22,440 nucleotides of DNA from a virus. Positions within the stretch are counted from its first letter, which is position 1. Every line of letters begins with the position of its first letter. This document shows, one piece after another, positions 9,427 through 17,007 of the stretch. The notes under the pieces are model-generated. The model worked only from the letters and a program-made list of their open reading frames with translations. It had not been told where the DNA came from and made no database searches. The stretch spans positions 1 to 22,440 of the IMG/VR virus record IMGVR_UViG_3300030099_003338. One strand, written 5' to 3'. The position numbers were made by a program, and so were the translations under genes.

Positions 9427-9905
9427 TCTTTAATTTCCTCCATAGTTTTAAGCACATATATAAATGGCGTTTTACCTGCTCCAAATTTAGGTATTTCTAA
9501 TTCTTGTACAAATCCTAAATACTCTAACCAGCGTAAAGCCACTGTATTTTCTTTATCTACATAATTAAATAAATATTTATATCCTTGTCCCATTTCATTT
9601 ACCCAGTGTGGGCACTCTCTTAAAAACTGCATAGTGTACTCAAACAATTCTTCACTACACAACATCCAAGCAACTCCATAACCAGGTTCTTGAGTTCGTG
9701 TAGAACCAAACATTCCTATAACTTCATGATTTTGACTCATAATACTGTAAATTTTAGAGTGTTCTAAAGTAAAAGGAATAATCAAAGCTTCCAAAGGAGA
9801 TGTGTCATCGGAACGTTTAATTTCTAACACATCTGCTGGACGCATTTTTGGTGCTAATTCAATAGCATCATCAAGTTTGGCTTTTCTTACATAACCTTTT
9901 TTCAT
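9414..9905 (-). CDS. T7 gp13-like protein with GNAT fold (DUF2833-type)
   Basis: The 163-aa product lies between tail tube B and gp14, like T7 gp13 (138 aa), which is a minor virion or assembly protein. The C-terminal part carries a GNAT motif-B pattern: N120, A123, Y129 and GF at 131-132 (NTVALRWLEYLGF). The acetyl-CoA pyrophosphate loop (R/Q-x-x-G-x-G/A) is not evident, so acetyltransferase activity is doubtful. Pfam groups such proteins as DUF2833, by my recollection. The start overlaps the gp12 stop as TAATG, and the ribosome site is weak, which suggests coupling to gp12 translation. The end overlaps the gp14 start by 13 nt. Confidence 0.75.
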   Translation of the reverse strand: MKKGYVRKAKLDDAIELAPKMRPADVLEIKRSDDTSPLEALIIPFTLEHSKIYSIMSQNHEVIGMFGSTRTQEPGYGVAWMLCSEELFEYTMQFLRECPHWVNEMGQGYKYLFNYVDKENTVALRWLEYLGFVQELEIPKFGAGKTPFIYVLKTMEEIKECAM

Positions 9906-12406
9906 TACACTCTTGTTGACCTTGCATGATAGAAACCTTCTAATTCTGCACTAGAAACATTAAAAGGTAAATGCGAACTGCTAACTAATTTTAAAACAAA
10001 ATCTGTATTTCTACATTGTATTGGCACACGGATTACTCCATTGCCTATAGATGGGTTATCGACACTACCTACAAATCCAACAACATAAGGTGTTATAAAC
10101 GATTTAAAAGTATCTCGGTTCAAAGGTGTTATTTGAAACTCTAAAAACCCAGTATCTTCATAATTAAAACTTACAGTACGAACTTGAAAACGTCCTGAAG
10201 TAACTGCGATTACTCCTCTGTCAGTTTTATCTCTAATGTATGGTTTAGACATTTCATAGGTACTAGTGTAAGGAACTCCAATAATTAAACTAGTGTGATT
10301 CCCTTCAATTGTATAAGTAGAACCAGTTGTGTTAGTTGCTTCATAATCAGCTCCCGTAGTAGTTTTTACAGCTAACAATCCTGCTTTAGCTCCGTATGGA
10401 GATGTAAATGTAGTTTTGTCTGTAGCTGCATCATAGGTTCCTGTTACACTTTTTTTCAAATCTAAAGCAATATTAAAACTTAAACCAGTGTCAGGGGCAT
10501 TTTGTAAATCTAATTTAAAAAGTTTTGTTGTTGTTCCTTCTGCGGCAAAAACATAAACTACACTTTCGATTGTCATGGCACCAATAATTTTAACACCATT
10601 AAAAGTCCATTTAGACCACCCACTTTGTACACGAGTATCTCCAGTAAAAAAGTATTTGTATACAAACATTGTATCTGCATTTGTTGCTGTGACATTACTG
10701 CCTGTTGCAAAAGGAGCAACTTGGGCATCAGCATCATCTGAACATAAAACAATAAGTACATCTTCTGTTGTGTTGCTTATTAATTGGTAAGCTTTGTCAG
10801 GAATTAAAGAAGAAACGTGTGCTGTTATATCTATTCCATCATTTGTTAATGTGTCATCACTTGTAAAATATTCACGTATTAAAGTTTTGTCATTTCTTTT
10901 TTGTGCAAAATATGCAAACTTTCCTGCTGACACAGGAGCTACATCGGAATTGTGTTCAAAAGAAGATACTTGATTTAATATTGCAGTTGTAGGTGTTATA
11001 GTGTCTCCTGCCGAATCTAATTTGTATTGAGTTGTATCAGAAAATAACAACAAAGTTTCATTAAAACCAACAGAATTTTTTAATGTATTAACTTCAACCC
11101 CAGATGCTGCAATATCAATAGGGTCAGTGTCTAAAGAGTCAGTGACTGTTGAAGAAAAGAAATTAAAAAACTCTGCATTGCCAGAAAGAATTAAATTTTC
11201 TCCTGCTAAAATACCCAAACGATTTTTATAAAAAGTTAAATTTTGAATTGTGACACCCACAAAAGATGGGTTAGGGTTGCTAGTTGCATCTCCTGCTGTT
11301 CTGTCATTATATGTTTGTTTGCGAAATGTAAAAGTTCCATCTCTATTATTTATAAGTGCATGGGGCATTGTAGCATCATCTAAACCTACAGAAACTCCAG
11401 GTCCTATAGTTTCTTGCCAGACTCCATCGCCAGTGTATTTAACATAATAGTCTGTTAATATTTCACCTTCATCACCTGTTATTACAACAATCATGTCAAC
11501 TTTAGCATAGAAAGGAAGGTTAGAAAATTTTTGTATTTCATCACGGATAACATACATTGCTGTATTGCCTTGTCCATCAGAAGTAGTTACAGTGTAGTTA
11601 GAATCGCCGTCAGTTGGTTTACCATAAATTGTAGAATTAAATTGTTCAAAAGTAAAATAAGAAGTAATTCCTGTGTAATTACTCAATCCTTGTGTTGTTG
11701 ACAAAGTTGCCCCAGTGTCATCACGCACAGTTTTAAAATTAATTCCATTTGCAGTGGCATCGTAAAAAGTGCTTGATGTTCCCTTTAACAAAATATCAGC
11801 AATTTTATTAGTGTCTGAAAAAGGGGCATCAGTTGCTGCTACTGACCCTGTTGGCATTTGAAAAATTACACTTATGCCATGTCCTAAATCTGTCTGCATG
11901 TCAGGGTGTGTTAAAGAAACTTTGTATTCTCTACCAAAACCACTATTTTTTACATAAATTAAAAACTCTTCTACTTTTGCAGTAGTGGTTGTTGAATCAG
12001 CTGCAGGTGTTATTGATTTGTTAGCAATAAAAGTAAAGTCAGCAATATTAACAAGGTTAAAATCATTTTTTGGATTTGTACTATTTAAATAAGTATTACC
12101 ATCAGGAAAACTAACAGTTTTTTCTACACCATCTAAGCCATACACTTTAACTCCATTGTCATAAAAAGCTACAACAAACCTGTTTGACTCATCAGTTTGT
12201 ATGCTCCAAAATTTAGTGGTGTTTGGAAAAACATTAGTGCCATCCAAAGTAGCGATAAACTCTAATGGTGCACGTTTACGTAACCCATCTACAATGCTAC
12301 TGTCAATATTTTCTTGGTCTTCAGCTTGTGAAGGTAAACGTTGTGTTGAGCTTTGTTGGCTGATGCCATTTATTAGACTAGGTATTTCTTGACTAACAAC
12401 TGCCAT
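9905..12406 (-). CDS. Tail tubular protein B (nozzle), T7 gp12-like
   Basis: This 833-aa protein is near T7 gp12 (794 aa) and follows tail tube A. The N-terminus (SQEIPSLINGISQQ, then RLPSQAEDQENID) is the hallmark opening of the gp12 nozzle family, and the rest is beta-rich with many short Gly/Thr/Asp turns. Another typical block is FYKNRLGILAGENLILS near residue 390. Six copies form the tail nozzle that closes the DNA channel. The start is TAATG with the gp11 stop, preceded by AGAAGGAGATAT, a very strong ribosome site nearly equal to that of T7 gene 10. Confidence 0.95.
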   Translation of the reverse strand: MAVVSQEIPSLINGISQQSSTQRLPSQAEDQENIDSSIVDGLRKRAPLEFIATLDGTNVFPNTTKFWSIQTDESNRFVVAFYDNGVKVYGLDGVEKTVSFPDGNTYLNSTNPKNDFNLVNIADFTFIANKSITPAADSTTTTAKVEEFLIYVKNSGFGREYKVSLTHPDMQTDLGHGISVIFQMPTGSVAATDAPFSDTNKIADILLKGTSSTFYDATANGINFKTVRDDTGATLSTTQGLSNYTGITSYFTFEQFNSTIYGKPTDGDSNYTVTTSDGQGNTAMYVIRDEIQKFSNLPFYAKVDMIVVITGDEGEILTDYYVKYTGDGVWQETIGPGVSVGLDDATMPHALINNRDGTFTFRKQTYNDRTAGDATSNPNPSFVGVTIQNLTFYKNRLGILAGENLILSGNAEFFNFFSSTVTDSLDTDPIDIAASGVEVNTLKNSVGFNETLLLFSDTTQYKLDSAGDTITPTTAILNQVSSFEHNSDVAPVSAGKFAYFAQKRNDKTLIREYFTSDDTLTNDGIDITAHVSSLIPDKAYQLISNTTEDVLIVLCSDDADAQVAPFATGSNVTATNADTMFVYKYFFTGDTRVQSGWSKWTFNGVKIIGAMTIESVVYVFAAEGTTTKLFKLDLQNAPDTGLSFNIALDLKKSVTGTYDAATDKTTFTSPYGAKAGLLAVKTTTGADYEATNTTGSTYTIEGNHTSLIIGVPYTSTYEMSKPYIRDKTDRGVIAVTSGRFQVRTVSFNYEDTGFLEFQITPLNRDTFKSFITPYVVGFVGSVDNPSIGNGVIRVPIQCRNTDFVLKLVSSSHLPFNVSSAELEGFYHARSTRV

Positions 12407-13014
12407 TAATATCTCCTTCTAGGCTGCCTATCTATAATAGAGAATGTGTTCGCATCCCCTTTTAATATATTTAAATCTGCACTACGTGAATCAGCTTGTT
12501 TAAATTGATTCAATGCTTCCTGCTCATCAAATTGTATTAGTTGAGCTAGCCCTGCATCACCTATAAATCTTGAAGCAAAACGTCTAGCTGCTTTTACAGT
12601 AATGTAACGTCTTGCATATTCTGGTAGGTGTTCAAATTGTTGAACAAGAACTAGGTCTAAAGTTGGGACAGTGGAAGAGCTAAACACATCTGTATCATTT
12701 TCCATATCATAAAGAAAACCATCTCTTATAACTAAATTCATATGTCTAAAATCATTTGAAGCATCAGCTTGTACACAATTTACTGGTAAAGGAATTTTGT
12801 TATCGGTATCTTTGGATACTGTAGATTTTATGTGTGTGTTAAAATTGTGTCCTTCGGCTTGGACAGATAAAGAAGTTTCATCAAGAATATTTTTAGCGAC
12901 AGAAACATCGACACTTACTGTTCCTTCTATGGTGTTGACAGGTGCCTCACCGATAGCTGATAACATTGTGTTGATTGCTTGTAATTCAGTTGTTGCTGTT
13001 ATTTGTGTTGCCAT
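12406..13014 (-). CDS. Tail tubular protein A (adaptor), T7 gp11-like
   Basis: The protein is 202 aa, near T7 gp11 (196 aa). The opening TELQAINTMLSAIGEAPVN is characteristic of the family, as is YARRYITVKAARRF further on. Twelve copies join the portal to the nozzle. I chose the ATG at 13014 and not the in-frame TTG four codons upstream, because GAGGG lies 6-7 nt before this ATG, and the TTG would fall in the U-tract of the terminator. The gene is the first one after the terminator behind the capsid gene. Confidence 0.92.
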   Translation of the reverse strand: MATQITATTELQAINTMLSAIGEAPVNTIEGTVSVDVSVAKNILDETSLSVQAEGHNFNTHIKSTVSKDTDNKIPLPVNCVQADASNDFRHMNLVIRDGFLYDMENDTDVFSSSTVPTLDLVLVQQFEHLPEYARRYITVKAARRFASRFIGDAGLAQLIQFDEQEALNQFKQADSRSADLNILKGDANTFSIIDRQPRRRY

Positions 13015-13024
13015 GTTGTCCCTC

Positions 13025-13057
13025 AAAAAAAGGACGAGAAGACAAGTCTTCCCGCCC
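13025..13057 (-). terminator. Rho-independent terminator after the capsid gene
   Basis: On the minus strand a 12-bp stem (GGGCGGGAAGAC paired with GTCTTCTCGTCC, two G-T wobbles, minimal TT turn) is followed directly by seven T. It begins 27 nt after the capsid stop codon. T7 has its main late terminator T-phi at the same place, between genes 10 and 11. The U-tract touches the Shine-Dalgarno of the next gene, so read-through must supply gp11 and the genes after it. Confidence 0.88.
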
Positions 13058-13083
13058 TCGTTGTAGTGTTAAATTAAAAGCTA

Positions 13084-14064
13084 TTAAGCTTCTTTGATGC
13101 CTACAGCTGCTTCAGGTCTGAGAACCCCATGACCCATAGCATACTTAGCCACCATTAATGTGCCTTGTCTACGAATGTCATATTCCATTTCTGTAGCCAA
13201 GTCCAATAATTTAACTGTACCAACTGCAGAAGGGTGACATACTAGACCCTCGTAGTTAGTTAAGTTAACAGACTGAGGTGTTGAGCCACCTTGGGTAGCT
13301 GAACCTGCATCAGCATCAGAAGTTCCTACGTCATCTTTTACAAAATGAGGCATAGGTCTTAATTCGATACCTGCGATACGAGCTACTTGTCCAGTTGCAA
13401 TCGAACCTTGTCCACTAAAATCTACATTGATTGCATTAGTTGCGTTTGAAAGCTTGTAATACATTGTAGGGTCTAGGAAACAGATTCTACCTTCTTTAGG
13501 AACATAGTTGTTATCTAAAGCAGTTGCTGCATCAAATAATGCTGCAATGAATCCGTTTGCTGAAGTGGCGTCAGTTGCGTTAGCAATGTCTGTGTTAGTT
13601 ATTGTTGTTCCGCCTGGGAATCCTGAATCGGATACGTTAGCTGCTGCTTGTGAAGCGAGACCAATAGTTTGTAAAATGTGTTTGTCTTTGATAAAAGCCA
13701 AAGCTCTACCGATTTCTGTAGAGTATGCACTTCTTACATCCCAATGATTTTTAGCTTCCTCCAGGTTTGATAGGAACGCACTTGAAACAAGAAGGTCATT
13801 AATTAAAATAACTTTCTCATTGTGATTTATGTCACTACCTGTGATTTCCGCACCTGGTGTGTGATATGCTGCAGCGATTCTACCCATTACTGGAAAAGAA
13901 GCTGACTTACCGCTAGAAATAGTTCTAACCATATCCGCACCGTCTGTGACAGATGCTCTTTCAAAAGCTGTTAGGACTTCTCCTGCAAAAACTTTCAGAA
14001 ACAGAGCGTCTTCGGACCCACTGGCGTTGACTCTACCAATACTTGCTGGTGTTGCGTTTGCCAT
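13084..14064 (-). CDS. Major capsid protein, T7 gp10-like
   Basis: This 326-aa protein (T7 gp10A is 345 aa) builds the HK97-fold capsid shell. Family features are the N-terminal segment with ALFLKVFAGEVLTAFERAS (about 20-38), SGKSASFPVMGR (51-62), the E-loop region with TPGAEI and HNEKVILIND, and the C-terminal part ending in AMGHGVLRPEAAV. It follows the scaffold gene and precedes the terminator. A perfect GGAGG lies 8 nt before the ATG (GGAGGAAATAACAATG), and a 137-bp untranslated leader lies upstream, which fits high expression. I see no sign of a gp10B-type frameshift product, since the terminator follows the stop closely. Confidence 0.96.
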   Translation of the reverse strand: MANATPASIGRVNASGSEDALFLKVFAGEVLTAFERASVTDGADMVRTISSGKSASFPVMGRIAAAYHTPGAEITGSDINHNEKVILINDLLVSSAFLSNLEEAKNHWDVRSAYSTEIGRALAFIKDKHILQTIGLASQAAANVSDSGFPGGTTITNTDIANATDATSANGFIAALFDAATALDNNYVPKEGRICFLDPTMYYKLSNATNAINVDFSGQGSIATGQVARIAGIELRPMPHFVKDDVGTSDADAGSATQGGSTPQSVNLTNYEGLVCHPSAVGTVKLLDLATEMEYDIRRQGTLMVAKYAMGHGVLRPEAAVGIKEA

Positions 14065-14201
14065 TGTTATTTCCTCCGTGAAAAAATTTTGATGTAAGCT
14101 GTCACATTTGTCTCGTTATTTCACAAGATTATCTGGCGCACCAGGTCAGGTTATTTCCGATGAAATGTTTTAGCTAGCTGCCAACTAATAAGTTAGCACA
14201 G
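14065..14201 (-). other. Non-coding leader upstream of the capsid gene
   Basis: This 137-bp stretch is the longest gap between genes in the window. On the minus strand it holds a 7-bp hairpin (TGCTAAC, loop TTATTA, GTTGGCA; 14179-14198), a short CTGG-TGCG-CCAG stem, a possible GTGAAA/TTTCAC outer pairing, and the capsid ribosome site. It sits where T7 has phi10, so a promoter or mRNA processing site is expected, but I find no copy of the 24-bp element found at 1425 and 16951. No U-tract follows the hairpin, so it is not a standard terminator. Confidence 0.5.
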
Positions 14202-14933
14202 CTATAAATTACTGTTGTCAATCTTACGTTGCACGGATTGTCTATAAGCATCATCTGTTTGGTAACGAGAATCTTTCATAGCCTCAGTCACTTGTGCCCA
14301 AGACTCGTAGCCTTGTTCAGCAGTTGATGTTGCTTTACCTTGTACTAAACTAGGATTTGTGCCTACAGCGTTTTCATACTGTGCTTTCAATCCCATAACA
14401 GCAAGGTTAATAGTTTCTTTATTATTAGAGTTCATAGCATTGTTGTAAGCATCTTTTTGTGCGGCATCTAAATTTGATGCTGCCCAATCAGTCATGCTTG
14501 TGTAAACTTGTTCACCGCCGACTAGATTAAAAACAGCAGCTCTTTGCTGTGTTACCAAAGCTTGTTGCCCAGCAATAAAAGAATCAACATAGTTTCTTCC
14601 AATGCCAGCTTTTTCTAAAGCTTCGTAATCAGAATCTTTGAGTGTTCCATTTGCAGCATACTCATCTGATAATCTTTGCAAATCTAACCCCGCAGCTTGA
14701 GTTGCCTGTTCTGCTATTTCTAATTGGTTAGAGTTTTCATTAGGTGTTTCTGTGCTTTCCTCTGGTTCAGGTGCCTTAGTTCCTAATTTAGATTCTAACT
14801 CAGCATATGATTTAGCTAAATCTTCTACTGAATTAAATTTTTCTGGTAAACCTTCAGGTCTATCAGCAGGTGTCTCTTCAACTGGTTGTTCAGCTGTAGT
14901 CTCACCTTCTCTTATTTCTACTTGTGTAGCCAT
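14202..14933 (-). CDS. Capsid assembly scaffolding protein, T7 gp9-like
   Basis: This 243-aa acidic, helical, Glu/Gln/Ala-rich protein lies between portal and capsid genes, as T7 gp9 (about 307 aa). The N-terminal part is disordered and Glu/Pro-rich, followed by LPEKFNSVEDLAKSYAELESKLG (about 29-51), the typical opening block of T7-like scaffolds. The C-terminus is basic (RQSVQRKIDNSNL), as expected for the capsid-binding end. It would direct procapsid assembly and then leave. GGAGG lies 11 nt before the ATG and overlaps the end of the portal gene. Confidence 0.9.
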   Translation of the reverse strand: MATQVEIREGETTAEQPVEETPADRPEGLPEKFNSVEDLAKSYAELESKLGTKAPEPEESTETPNENSNQLEIAEQATQAAGLDLQRLSDEYAANGTLKDSDYEALEKAGIGRNYVDSFIAGQQALVTQQRAAVFNLVGGEQVYTSMTDWAASNLDAAQKDAYNNAMNSNNKETINLAVMGLKAQYENAVGTNPSLVQGKATSTAEQGYESWAQVTEAMKDSRYQTDDAYRQSVQRKIDNSNL

Positions 14934-14939
14934 ATATTG

Positions 14940-16517
14940 TTATTCCTCCGCTGGCACTTGTCCAGCCTGTTTTGCCACTTCACCAGCGACAGGAGCTACT
15001 GCTTTTTCAGCCATTCCCATCATCTGTTCTTGTTGTTGTGCCTGCATCATAGCTTCCTGCTCAGCTTGTAGTTGCTCGGCTGATTTTATCAACCCTTCTG
15101 TGTCTATGCCGAGACCAGTTGCTAAACGTGTTATCAAGTCTGAAGGATTCAAACTTGACATAAAAGCAGGATTTACTCCTGCAAGTTGAACTATCTCTCC
15201 AATAAACTCTCTAAGTTTTTGTAAGTCATTACCACGTCCAAGAGCTTCGATACCTGTAATAATTGTTGTTGTTAAAGTATCTTTTGGTAATTCAGGAACC
15301 TCTTTGTTTTGTCCCATCCTTTTCATTAGGATGTTGACTAAAGGCAACTGAAATTCTTGAGATAATAAAGAATAGACACCACCTAAACTGGCTTCTAACT
15401 GTTGTGCCATAAATCTAATTTCTTGTGCTGTAACACGTTCAGCATCCCTTTGCACGGCAGTATGAAGAAGAAAAGCATATGACATTCTTTCTTCTAGCCT
15501 TTGGATAGAACGCTCAACAACCTGTAAATCAAATTGTTTTTCAGCTTGCAGTACAGACACATCGTCTCTGCTTCCAGTAATAATATCACCATTTCTACTT
15601 TCAGCTAAATCTCTTTTACGAGTCACAGCATTAGGACGTACTAAAAATACAACTTTAGAACTGGCTGCCGCTGACTCTACTAAAGCCTGGCTTAAACCTT
15701 CTAAAGATTTTAAGTCTCCTAAAAATTCTTCTACATAACCACGTCCATAATCTTCAGTGTCTACACGTATCATTCGTAGACACAAATATGGCAGTTGGTC
15801 TTCAGGAAAAATTCCTACACTGCTTTCTATTTTTATACCGTGCACTTCTTGGCAGATATAAAACTTTTTATTATCCAAACGATAAATGTGTGTATAAATA
15901 TCGCAAGGTTCATCATCTTTGTAATCAGGCACTTTACCAAGAGCCTCTAATGTTGCTTCATCTAAACTTACAGAAGCTACAGTTTCTTTTATAACAATTT
16001 CTAATAAATTTCCTTCTCCATCACGTCTGCAAACATATTGTGATAAAGGATAAACTCTCATGTTTCCTTGTTTTGGCATGTAGCAAAGCACGTTGCCACC
16101 AATAATTAAATGTTTTAATGCTTCAAACACAGAAACACGAATAGCTAACTCTTCTATTTTCTGAGTTACAGCTCTTTCTATGCCAGCTAATGATTCTTCT
16201 ACTTGAGACATTAAGTCTGGTGTTTCCATCACCTCAAGTTTGCTTTTTCCTGTTAATCCTAGTCGAAAAAACGGAGAGTTAGGAGGTAACAATAATAGGA
16301 GTAATTTAGACGCTAAGTTGTTTACCCCTCTTGCACCTACAGATTGAAACGGAATGTACAGTTCAGAAGATTGTTCAAACCCACTGGGTGGAATTAGTGC
16401 TGGAATGGTTAATTCAGAAGCATCACGTGCTCTGTCCAAAAAATGTTGTCTATCGGTTCCAAGTTTATCATAGCGTTGCTTGGCTGTTGACTTTAGTGCA
16501 GTTACTTCTGTGTCCAT
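14940..16517 (-). CDS. Portal (head-tail connector) protein, T7 gp8-like
   Basis: The length of 525 aa is close to T7 gp8 (536 aa). Family blocks include RYDKLGTDRQHFLDRARDAS near the N-terminus, the loop GARGVNNLASKLLLLLLPPN (about 77-96) and GSRDDVSVLQAEKQFDLQVV in the middle, then the helical crown with AERVTAQEIRFMAQQLEASLG. The C-terminal tail is Gln/Glu/Met-rich. Twelve copies form the channel for DNA packaging and the base for the tail. It precedes scaffold and capsid in the standard order. The ribosome site is weak (AGGG upstream). Confidence 0.95.
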   Translation of the reverse strand: MDTEVTALKSTAKQRYDKLGTDRQHFLDRARDASELTIPALIPPSGFEQSSELYIPFQSVGARGVNNLASKLLLLLLPPNSPFFRLGLTGKSKLEVMETPDLMSQVEESLAGIERAVTQKIEELAIRVSVFEALKHLIIGGNVLCYMPKQGNMRVYPLSQYVCRRDGEGNLLEIVIKETVASVSLDEATLEALGKVPDYKDDEPCDIYTHIYRLDNKKFYICQEVHGIKIESSVGIFPEDQLPYLCLRMIRVDTEDYGRGYVEEFLGDLKSLEGLSQALVESAAASSKVVFLVRPNAVTRKRDLAESRNGDIITGSRDDVSVLQAEKQFDLQVVERSIQRLEERMSYAFLLHTAVQRDAERVTAQEIRFMAQQLEASLGGVYSLLSQEFQLPLVNILMKRMGQNKEVPELPKDTLTTTIITGIEALGRGNDLQKLREFIGEIVQLAGVNPAFMSSLNPSDLITRLATGLGIDTEGLIKSAEQLQAEQEAMMQAQQQEQMMGMAEKAVAPVAGEVAKQAGQVPAEE

Positions 16518-16525
16518 GGTGTGCC

Positions 16526-16744
16526 CTATCCTATATTGATTCCGCTACCACTGCCGTAAGTAGGGATATTTAAACCAGTTTGGAGACTTTTTGTACCACG
16601 TCTCATGGCTCTTTTAGTTCTTTCCTGTGAGTCTAGTCTTTCTTCACCTACTTCTAACTCAGGTGTTTCAGTAGACTGAACAGGTACAGGTGCAGCTACT
16701 TGTACTTCTCTTTGTTTTGATTGCTTTGGCGCTCCTATACACAT
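16526..16744 (-). CDS. Small virion protein resembling T7 gp6.7 / gp7.3
   Basis: This 72-aa protein begins MCIGAPKQSKQ, recalling T7 gp6.7 (MCFSPK...), and ends RRGTKSLQTGLN...GSGSGINIG, recalling the C-terminus of T7 gp7.3 (KKSLSVARSSGGGINI), both from memory. The middle is disordered, Pro/Glu-rich and acidic. T7 gp6.7 and gp7.3 are small virion proteins coded just before the portal gene and needed for infectious particles. The position here, 8 nt before the portal gene and 2 nt after the 67-aa gene, agrees with such a role. Confidence 0.65.
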   Translation of the reverse strand: MCIGAPKQSKQREVQVAAPVPVQSTETPELEVGEERLDSQERTKRAMRRGTKSLQTGLNIPTYGSGSGINIG

Positions 16745-16746
16745 AA

Positions 16747-16950
16747 TTATTGAACTCCTGTTAAATTTTTGTCTAATCTTTCTTTCAATAAATTAATAAA
16801 TCTTACAACGTCACGTTGTCCTGCTTGAAAATATATCTCTTTAACATCATCCGATATTTCTGGACTACGTTCTGGATATAACTCATTAAGCAGTTCTATT
16901 AAATCATTGACATTAGCAGGTAAAACTATATCTTCATTATCTCTGTTCAT
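16747..16950 (-). CDS. Conserved phage protein of unknown function (67 aa)
   Basis: The product is small, acidic and has no signal peptide or membrane segment. The pattern LLNELYPERSPEISDDVKEI followed by YFQAGQRDVVRFI resembles a type of small protein found in many T7-like phages, with a P-x-x-x-P stretch and an AGQRxVVxxL helix; no function is known to me. It is the first gene of the head operon, right behind the conserved 24-bp element and 2 nt before the small virion protein gene. The leader to its ATG has AGAAG as the only near ribosome site. Confidence 0.75.
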   Translation of the reverse strand: MNRDNEDIVLPANVNDLIELLNELYPERSPEISDDVKEIYFQAGQRDVVRFINLLKERLDKNLTGVQ

Positions 16951-16983
16951 TTTTCTTCTAAGAAGGGAACCTTAGTTTCCTTC
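16951..16983 (-). promoter_or_regulatory. Conserved 24-bp element before the head operon (site B)
   Basis: The minus strand reads TAAGGTTCCCTTCTTAGAAG plus AAAA (16951-16974), 23 of 24 bases equal to site A at 1425-1448, and it touches the ATG of the 67-aa gene. The first half can pair with the bases just before it: GAAGGAAAC, loop TAAG, GTTCCCTTC with one mismatch (16962-16983). The site corresponds to the T7 phi6.5 area, between replication and head genes. A late phage promoter or an RNA processing/translation element are both possible. Confidence 0.5.
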
Positions 16984-17007
16984 AACCTCCTTATAATTTA
17001 TTTTGTA

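Noticed and set aside
13015-13026. TTG start four codons upstream for tail tube A
   Set aside because: It falls at the end of the terminator U-tract; the ATG at 13014 has its own GAGGG site.
14752-15189. 145-codon plus-strand open frame
   Set aside because: It runs antisense over the scaffold and portal genes, whose products are well recognised, and has Cys/Ser-rich low-complexity sequence.
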